64,000 nucleotides of DNA from Jiella endophytica. Lineage in GTDB: Bacteria > Pseudomonadota > Alphaproteobacteria > Rhizobiales > Rhizobiaceae. The number at the start of each line of letters is the position of its first letter. Position 1 is the stretch's first letter. The position numbers and the translations under genes were made by a program. Below, piece by piece: positions 63,522 through 64,000 of this stretch. The stretch is taken from assembly GCF_004519335.1 (NCBI RefSeq), contig NZ_SOZD01000001.1:868001-932000 (forward strand), written 5' to 3'. Below the pieces are notes generated by a model. That model was not told where the DNA came from. It searched no databases and saw nothing but the letters and a program-made list of their open reading frames with translations.

Positions 63522-64000
63522 ATGGCCGAGATCCTGCCGCTCCTCCAGACCAGCCATCTGACCATGCGCTTCGGCGGCGTCGTCGCCAATGACGATGTCA
63601 ACTTCACCCTCGAGGAAATGGAGCTGCGCTGCCTGATCGGCCCGAACGGCGCCGGCAAGAGCACCTTCTTCAAGATGCTGACCGGCCAGCTGACGCCGAG
63701 CGAGGGCACCATCCGCTTCCGCGAAAATCCGATCGCCGGCAACCTGCCCCATCAGATCGCCAGGCTCGGCATCGGCATCAAGACGCAGATCCCCAACGTC
63801 TTCAACGGCCTGTCGGTGCGCGAGAACGTCTGGCTGGCGGCAAGGCGCGCCGCCCGCCGCGACGCCTCGGCCAAGCGCGCGGCGGAAATCGTCGACGAGG
63901 TGCTCCAGCGCATCGTCCTCACCGATCTTGCCGACGCGGTCGTCGGCCAGCTTTCCCACGGCCAGCGCCAGTGGGTGGAGATCGGCACGGTGCTCGCCGC
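63522..64000 (+). CDS. Amide/urea-type ABC transporter ATP-binding protein (LivG/UrtD-like), 3' truncated by window edge
   Basis: Partial cytosolic ATPase; 159 codons are visible. From ATG 63522 the sequence reads MAEILPLLQTSHLTMRFGGV, then Walker A LIGPNGAGKSTFF and, near the edge, the signature LSHGQRQWVEIG. The LSHGQRQW form is typical of UrtD-like proteins. Walker B and the rest, and presumably the second ATPase gene, lie beyond the window. Confidence 0.92.
   Translation, partial: MAEILPLLQTSHLTMRFGGVVANDDVNFTLEEMELRCLIGPNGAGKSTFFKMLTGQLTPSEGTIRFRENPIAGNLPHQIARLGIGIKTQIPNVFNGLSVRENVWLAARRAARRDASAKRAAEIVDEVLQRIVLTDLADAVVGQLSHGQRQWVEIGTVLA

Noticed and set aside
1-64000. CRISPR arrays, insertion sequences with transposases, rRNA genes, riboswitches
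   Set aside because: I looked for regularly spaced repeats, transposase or integrase-like frames, rRNA segments and familiar riboswitch cores, and saw none that I could support.

Overview
The window is GC-rich chromosomal DNA from an alphaproteobacterium, most probably a member of the Hyphomicrobiales (Rhizobiales). The basis is gene content: a complete nuo operon ending in birA and RNase J, a DUF1036 gene coupled to pyk, DUF1244 and DUF2312/GapR neighbours, and dispersed palindromic intergenic elements of the rhizobial RIME type. I cannot name a genus from the sequence. Nothing indicates a plasmid, prophage or CRISPR array.

Layout. 1-2.4 kb: the end of a glycine betaine/proline ABC operon (proW partial, proX). 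2.4-3.9 kb: a small AT-richer locus with an XRE regulator divergent from a 55-residue hydrophobic peptide. 4-17.3 kb: housekeeping and accessory genes (pyk, DUF1036, two EamA exporters, DUF1244, GapR-like, a sulfotransferase beside tRNA-Leu, lipB, acylphosphatase, DUF188, a cytochrome b plus Tat-exported molybdoenzyme pair, a PAS-GGEEF diguanylate cyclase, and an unknown membrane/secreted protein pair). 17.4-36.9 kb: a long minus-strand operon, nuoABC-GFA-nuoD-Uma2-nuoEF-coiled coil-nuoGH-small TM protein-nuoIJKLMN-birA-rnj. It encodes respiratory complex I with four non-standard genes inserted, and an unusually long NuoE. 37-38 kb: a small protein, a RIME-like repeat and tRNA-Asp.

38.2-64 kb is a metabolic accessory region. 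It opens with a thiamine-diphosphate enzyme divergent from a TAXI-type TRAP binding protein. The matching fused TRAP permease lies on the opposite strand and is bracketed by two inverted-repeat elements. Next comes a branched-chain-type ABC transporter (livHMGF plus binding protein) divergent from a catabolic operon: class A flavin monooxygenase, Asp/Glu-racemase-family protein, PuuE-like deacetylase-fold hydrolase, GntR/FCD regulator, SDR and metallo-beta-lactamase-fold hydrolase. A GntR/UTRA regulator is divergent from a second operon: maleate-isomerase-like protein, isocitrate-lyase/PEP-mutase-family lyase, N-carbamoylsarcosine/maleamate-amidase-like hydrolase and SDR. A MarR regulator is divergent from a leaderless AmiC-like binding protein, followed by a second amide/urea-type ABC transporter that runs off the window.

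Taken together, 38-64 kb looks like a catabolic island for one or more small organic acids, amides or N-heterocycles, with several uptake systems and three local regulators. The substrate is not identifiable from sequence alone. Two operator-like motifs, TTGTACACAA at the liv/monooxygenase divergence and ATTTGTC-NN-GACAAAT at the UTRA-regulator and TPP/TAXI promoters, suggest how the sub-clusters may be co-regulated. The best candidates for something undescribed are this island, especially the racemase-family protein lacking both catalytic cysteines and the leaderless AmiC-like sensor, and the accessory genes embedded in the nuo operon.
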